Program-made: the position numbers and the translations under genes | Source: Lachnospiraceae bacterium UBA7026 | Lineage (GTDB): Bacteria; Bacillota; Clostridia; Lachnospirales; Lachnospiraceae | DNA length: 16,421 nucleotides | Assembly: GCA_002494165.1 (NCBI GenBank) | Contig: DLBH01000047.1 | Location: 7,101 to 23,521 of the forward strand | Reading direction: 5' to 3' | In this document: positions 13,101 through 16,421 of the stretch, one piece after another | How the letters are laid out: the number at the start of each line of letters is the position of its first letter | Numbering within the stretch: position 1 is the stretch's first letter | Notes under the pieces: model-generated | Told to the model about the DNA's origin: nothing | The model's input: only the letters and a program-made list of their open reading frames with translations | The model's database searches: none

Positions 13101-14537
13101 ATGCCAAATCTTGATAATATACCGAATTTGGATTTTATGTCTAAATTGCCGGATCTGAGCTTTATCTCATCCGGTTCCAACTACATTATCGTGATCATGT
13201 GCGTGATTTATGCATTTTCCAGCTTCACGGTTTTCCTGCCTTCATCGCGAAAAAGGCAGGTGAAAAGGATGGACAGACAGGAGCTCTTTGTCTTCATTTT
13301 CCATTTTATCTGTTACGGGGTCCTGCTGCTGCAGACCAAGGAGTTCGTGGTGATACCCCTTTATCTGGCCCAGGCTCTCTTTTTCAAAATGTTGATCTTT
13401 ATCTACCAGCATGTGTATCCGGAGTGCTCCAGGATCATGATGAACCATATGTGCTTTTTGCTCCTGATCAGTTTTGTCATGCTGACCAGACTATCCATGG
13501 AAAAGGCCATCAAGCAGTTCGTCATTGTGGTTGTGGCCAGTCTGGTGGCCCTGATCATACCGGTCTTTGTGGAGAAGGCCTACTGGCTGAAAAAGCTCCG
13601 ATGGTTTTACGGCCTGGCCGGCCTGCTGCTTCTGTCCACGGTCTTTATCATTGGTACCACCAAGAATGGATCGACCAACTGGATCAGCCTGGGCAGCTTT
13701 GCCTTCCAGCCGTCGGAATTTGTGAAGATCTCCTATGTCTTTTTCATAGCGGCCATGCTGGAAAGGGCGGAAAGCTTTAAACAGATTCTCTACACGGCGA
13801 TCTTTTGTGCTGGCCATGTTATTGTTTTAATCCTGGAGAGAGACCTGGGTGGAGCCCTTTTATATTTTGTTGTATTTGTTTTCATGTGCTATGTGTCAAC
13901 GGGAAGACTTATTTACCTCTTTGGCGGTGTGGGAGCAGGGGCAGTGGCCGGCAGGCTGGCCTACCAGTTCTTTGGCCATGTCAGGACCCGCTTTACGGCC
14001 TGGATAAATCCCTGGCCTTACATCGATGAGCAGGGCTACCAGATCACCCAGTCCCTTTTTGCCATAGGCACGGGAGGCTGGTTCGGGCTGGGCCTGGCCC
14101 ACGGAAGACCGGGAGATATACCGGTGGTGGAAAGTGATTTTATTTTTTCCGCCATCACTGAGGAGTTCGGCGTCTTTTTTGCCATCTGCCTGATCCTCAT
14201 TTATCTGAGTTTATTTCTGCATTTTATTACCATTGCGACGGATTCGGTAGACCGCTTTTACAAGCTTCTGGCTTATGGATTTTCCATGACCTTTATCTTC
14301 CAGGTCTTCCTGTCTGTCGGAGGAGTGATCAAGTTTATCCCGTCCACAGGTGTGACCCTGCCCCTGATCAGCTACGGAGGCAGCTCAGTGGTCAGCACTT
14401 TGATTATATTTGCCATTATGCAGGGCATCTTTGTCCTGACTTACAGAATAGATGACCAGGAGGAAGGTGAGGCTTATGTCGAAAGACCAGCAGAAGCTGC
14501 AGATCCCAGATATCAACCGCAAAAACCGGCCCGGTGA
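13101..14537 (+). CDS. SEDS-family peptidoglycan glycosyltransferase (FtsW/RodA/SpoVE)
   Basis: Polytopic membrane enzyme that polymerises lipid II into glycan strands, working with a class B PBP. The 478 residues have ten or more membrane spans and the SEDS motifs NGSTNWISLGSFAFQPSE (189-206), ERDLGGALL (246-254), DEQGYQITQSLFAIG (309-323), ESDFIFSAITEEFG (344-357) and PSTGVTLPLISYGGSS (414-429). D346 in the DFIF motif is the likely catalytic Asp by family comparison. The N-terminus (1-25) is an unusual hydrophilic segment with PNLD repeats. Its first span is at about 27-47. ATG at 13101 has AGGAGG at 13086-13091 nine bases upstream; the ATG at 13092 overlaps that site and is rejected. Sequence alone does not separate FtsW from RodA or SpoVE. 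Its partner PBP overlaps it by 62 bases. Confidence 0.94.
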   Translation: MPNLDNIPNLDFMSKLPDLSFISSGSNYIIVIMCVIYAFSSFTVFLPSSRKRQVKRMDRQELFVFIFHFICYGVLLLQTKEFVVIPLYLAQALFFKMLIFIYQHVYPECSRIMMNHMCFLLLISFVMLTRLSMEKAIKQFVIVVVASLVALIIPVFVEKAYWLKKLRWFYGLAGLLLLSTVFIIGTTKNGSTNWISLGSFAFQPSEFVKISYVFFIAAMLERAESFKQILYTAIFCAGHVIVLILERDLGGALLYFVVFVFMCYVSTGRLIYLFGGVGAGAVAGRLAYQFFGHVRTRFTAWINPWPYIDEQGYQITQSLFAIGTGGWFGLGLAHGRPGDIPVVESDFIFSAITEEFGVFFAICLILIYLSLFLHFITIATDSVDRFYKLLAYGFSMTFIFQVFLSVGGVIKFIPSTGVTLPLISYGGSSVVSTLIIFAIMQGIFVLTYRIDDQEEGEAYVERPAEAADPRYQPQKPAR

Positions 14538-16104
14538 TTCTTCAGATGCCAGCCTGGGACCTGATCCGGAAGTCAGGCCGGCGCCGGCCACCGCAAAAAA
14601 AGAGACTCTTTTTACGCCCAAAAAGGGCCGACGGCTGCGAGTTAACCGCTATATCTTCTTTACCTGTCTGCTCACCTTTGTCTGTTTTGGATGTCTGATC
14701 GGATACCTGGTGAAGTTTACGGTGGTCGACAGCCCCGGGCTGATCGTCAATCCCTATAATAAAAGAAATTCCCAGCTGGACAGCCGGAATATTAGGGGTC
14801 AGATCAACAGTGCCGACGGCATGATCCTGGCCTATACCGATGTGGATGAGGACGGTAATGAGGACCGGGTTTATGAGAAGGGAGAGCTTTTTTCCCATGT
14901 GCTGGGCTATTGCTCCGATGAGCATGGTAAGTCCGGACTGGAGGCAGCCTGCAACTTTTCCCTGCTCACATCCCATCAAAGTATCATCAGCCAGATGAAG
15001 AATGACCTGAAGGGTAAGAAGAGTAACGGGGATTCCGTGGTAACTACCCTGGACTACAGGCTGCAGTCGGCTGCCTATAACGCTCTGGAAGAATATCTGG
15101 GTGACAGCGGCAAGGGGACGATCGTAGCCATCGAGCCCAAGACCGGCAAGGTCAGGGCCATGGTTTCCATGCCTGACTTTGACCCCAATGAGATTGATGA
15201 CTACTGGGCCAGCTTCCATGAGGAAGACAGGTCAGGGGATGCGTCTCCTCTGATGAACAGAGCCCTGTCGGGACTCTATCCTCCCGGCTCCACTTATAAG
15301 CTGCTGACAGCCCTGGAATATATGAATGAGAACCCGGCAGGCTACAAGAATTTCACTTATGACTGCCAGGGAGAGACCATAGTTAACAGTGTAAAGATCC
15401 ATTGCTATAAAGAAAAGGCCCACGGGGAAGAGAATCTGACAGAGGCATTTGCCAATTCCTGTAATACGGCCTTTGTGAATCTGGCCGCCAAATTTGACAA
15501 AAAGAAATTTGCGGCCCTCAACAAGCGCTTTTTATTCAACCAGCAGATTGATTTTGACCTGCTGGTTAGCAAGAGTCATTTTCATCTGAATGCCGATTCA
15601 CCGGACAGCGACCTGCCCCAGACAGTAATCGGCCAGGGGGACACCTTGATGACTCCCTTCCATAATGCCCTGATCATGTGTGCCATCGCCAATGGCGGCA
15701 GCCTGATGAAGCCCCAGCTGGTGGACCATATCGTCAGCTATGGCGGCGATGAGGACCAGAGAACGGTCAGCACTACTAAGGCCAAATCCCTTGGCAGGCT
15801 GACCAGTGGCCCCAATGCAGCCACTCTGCAGAAGATGCTTCGCAAGGTAGTGACAGATGGAACAGGAACAGCCTTGGACAATGAGGATTATCAGGTAGCC
15901 GGCAAGACCGGCAGCGCCGAGAATTCCAAGGATAAGGCCCACTCCTGGTTTGTTGGCTACTCCGGCGGCGATGACCCGGACCTGGTGGTCTGCGTCCTCA
16001 TAGAAAATGTGGGGACCGGCAGCGCTTATGCGGCCCCGGCGGCCAGACAGGTTTTTGACTGTTATTATGAAAATGATATGAAGGCCGTCTATAATCCTAA
16101 TTAA
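14476..16104 (+). CDS. class B penicillin-binding protein (transpeptidase)
   Basis: Cross-links peptidoglycan outside the membrane and partners the SEDS enzyme. From the chosen start it has 542 residues: a charged cytoplasmic tail (1-55), one membrane anchor (about 58-80), a short N-terminal module, and a transpeptidase domain from about 187. The catalytic motifs are intact: S272-T-Y-K275 in PPGSTYK, S328-C-N330 and K477-T-G479. The short non-catalytic part and the LYPPGSTYK context resemble the PbpA-type PBPs of Actinobacteria and clostridia. ATG at 14476 has GGTGAGG just upstream; another in-frame ATG at 14452 lacks a site. The start lies 62 bases inside the SEDS gene, so expression is coupled. 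Confidence 0.94.
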   Translation: MSKDQQKLQIPDINRKNRPGDSSDASLGPDPEVRPAPATAKKETLFTPKKGRRLRVNRYIFFTCLLTFVCFGCLIGYLVKFTVVDSPGLIVNPYNKRNSQLDSRNIRGQINSADGMILAYTDVDEDGNEDRVYEKGELFSHVLGYCSDEHGKSGLEAACNFSLLTSHQSIISQMKNDLKGKKSNGDSVVTTLDYRLQSAAYNALEEYLGDSGKGTIVAIEPKTGKVRAMVSMPDFDPNEIDDYWASFHEEDRSGDASPLMNRALSGLYPPGSTYKLLTALEYMNENPAGYKNFTYDCQGETIVNSVKIHCYKEKAHGEENLTEAFANSCNTAFVNLAAKFDKKKFAALNKRFLFNQQIDFDLLVSKSHFHLNADSPDSDLPQTVIGQGDTLMTPFHNALIMCAIANGGSLMKPQLVDHIVSYGGDEDQRTVSTTKAKSLGRLTSGPNAATLQKMLRKVVTDGTGTALDNEDYQVAGKTGSAENSKDKAHSWFVGYSGGDDPDLVVCVLIENVGTGSAYAAPAARQVFDCYYENDMKAVYNPN

Positions 16105-16140
16105 GGGGAGAAAAACAGGTGATTCCGGCCGGCAGGACAA

Positions 16141-16176
16141 GGATTGCCAGAGAATAAAGGGATCGCCAGAGAATAA
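16141..16176 (+). repeat. 17-bp direct duplication downstream of the PBP gene
   Basis: GGATTGCCAGAGAATAA (16141-16157) recurs as GGATCGCCAGAGAATAA (16160-16176), one mismatch, period 19. It is in the short gap between the PBP stop and the convergent gene's terminator. Confidence 0.9.
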
Positions 16177-16194
16177 TCATCCAAAGATAGCATG

Positions 16195-16222
16195 AAAAAA
16201 GCCGCAGGCCCTGCCTGCGGCT
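16195..16222 (-). terminator. intrinsic terminator of the minus-strand gene at the right edge
   Basis: Perfect 9-bp stem AGCCGCAGG (16200-16208) with CCTGCGGCT (16214-16222), 5-base loop. On the minus strand it is followed by a run of six T (16200-16195). On the plus strand only AAATTCG follows, so it is primarily the terminator of the minus-strand gene ending at 16251 and at best weak for the PBP operon. Confidence 0.88.
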
Positions 16223-16250
16223 AAATTCGTTACATAAATGTCGATGCTCA

Positions 16251-16421
16251 TTAAAGCAATGTGAAACTTTTCCCGTTCCAAAGATTGGCCCGTCTCAGTT
16301 CATGGTATTCCTGATAGGCATCCTCGAGAATCTGTTTCTCGTTGGGAAAACGTAAGAGATGGTAGGCTTCATGGAACTTATAGTATCCGGAATCTACGAA
16401 ATATTCTTCCTTCTGAGGCTT
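16251..16421 (-). CDS. C-terminal fragment of an unrecognised protein (5' end outside window)
   Basis: The minus strand is open from the window edge to TAA at 16253-16251, giving 56 residues. They are rich in aromatic and charged residues (KEEYFVDSGYYKFHEAYHLL, then QILEDAYQEYHELRRANLW). The sequence looks like a helical end of a globular protein. I recognise no domain. A strong terminator 29 bases beyond the stop, correctly oriented, supports it as a real gene. It converges with the PBP operon. Confidence 0.7.
   Translation of the reverse strand, partial: KPQKEEYFVDSGYYKFHEAYHLLRFPNEKQILEDAYQEYHELRRANLWNGKSFTLL

Noticed and set aside
13199..13780. 193-codon plus-strand frame inside the SEDS gene
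   Set aside because: It is out of frame with a gene whose membrane spans and motifs are unmistakable; no ribosome binding site.

Overview
The window is a chromosomal segment of a low-oxygen Gram-positive bacterium, most likely a Clostridia/Lachnospiraceae-type Firmicute. The evidence is the conserved order nadK-argR-recN and ruvA-ruvB-zapA-U32-SEDS-PBP, strong AGGAGG-type ribosome binding sites, two TTG starts, a class-A flavodiiron protein and a short DtxR-type regulator. I see no rRNA, tRNA, CRISPR array, transposase, integrase or phage gene. The gene content is core and the boundaries look vertically inherited.

Layout: (1) Positions 1-159 hold a possible low-complexity tail of an upstream gene, made of short repeats. 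(2) 256-3504 (+): nadK, argR and recN. (3) 3505-3777: triplicated 30-bp repeat and a two-way terminator between convergent genes. (4) 3778-4167 (-): DtxR/MntR-type metal-responsive repressor, with a strong promoter whose spacer holds a DtxR-box-like palindrome. (5) 4623-5780 (+): fprA, a flavodiiron O2/NO reductase with a hairpin-rich leader. (6) 6169-7542 (-): a YprB-like RNase H-fold exonuclease. (7) 7807-9962 (+): ruvA, ruvB and zapA. (8) 10163-12889 (+): a long U32 (RlhA-like) protein with low-complexity insertions. (9) 13101-16104 (+): a SEDS glycosyltransferase overlapping a class B PBP, a matched pair for septal or elongation peptidoglycan synthesis. (10) 16251-16421 (-): the C-terminal end of an unrecognised gene with its terminator.

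Functionally the segment combines NADP supply, arginine control, DNA repair (RecN, RuvAB, perhaps the YprB-like nuclease), metal and oxygen defence (DtxR-like repressor, FprA), ribosomal RNA modification (U32) and division or cell-wall synthesis (ZapA, SEDS, PBP).

I do not find a convincing new multi-gene system. The most unusual signal is structural. Nearly every gene junction carries its own short tandem or direct duplication, each with a different sequence. Two of these duplicate the 3' end of the neighbouring gene past its stop codon. Similar in-frame expansions sit in linkers of the U32 protein. This looks like a genome-wide habit of local duplication rather than one mobile repeat family.
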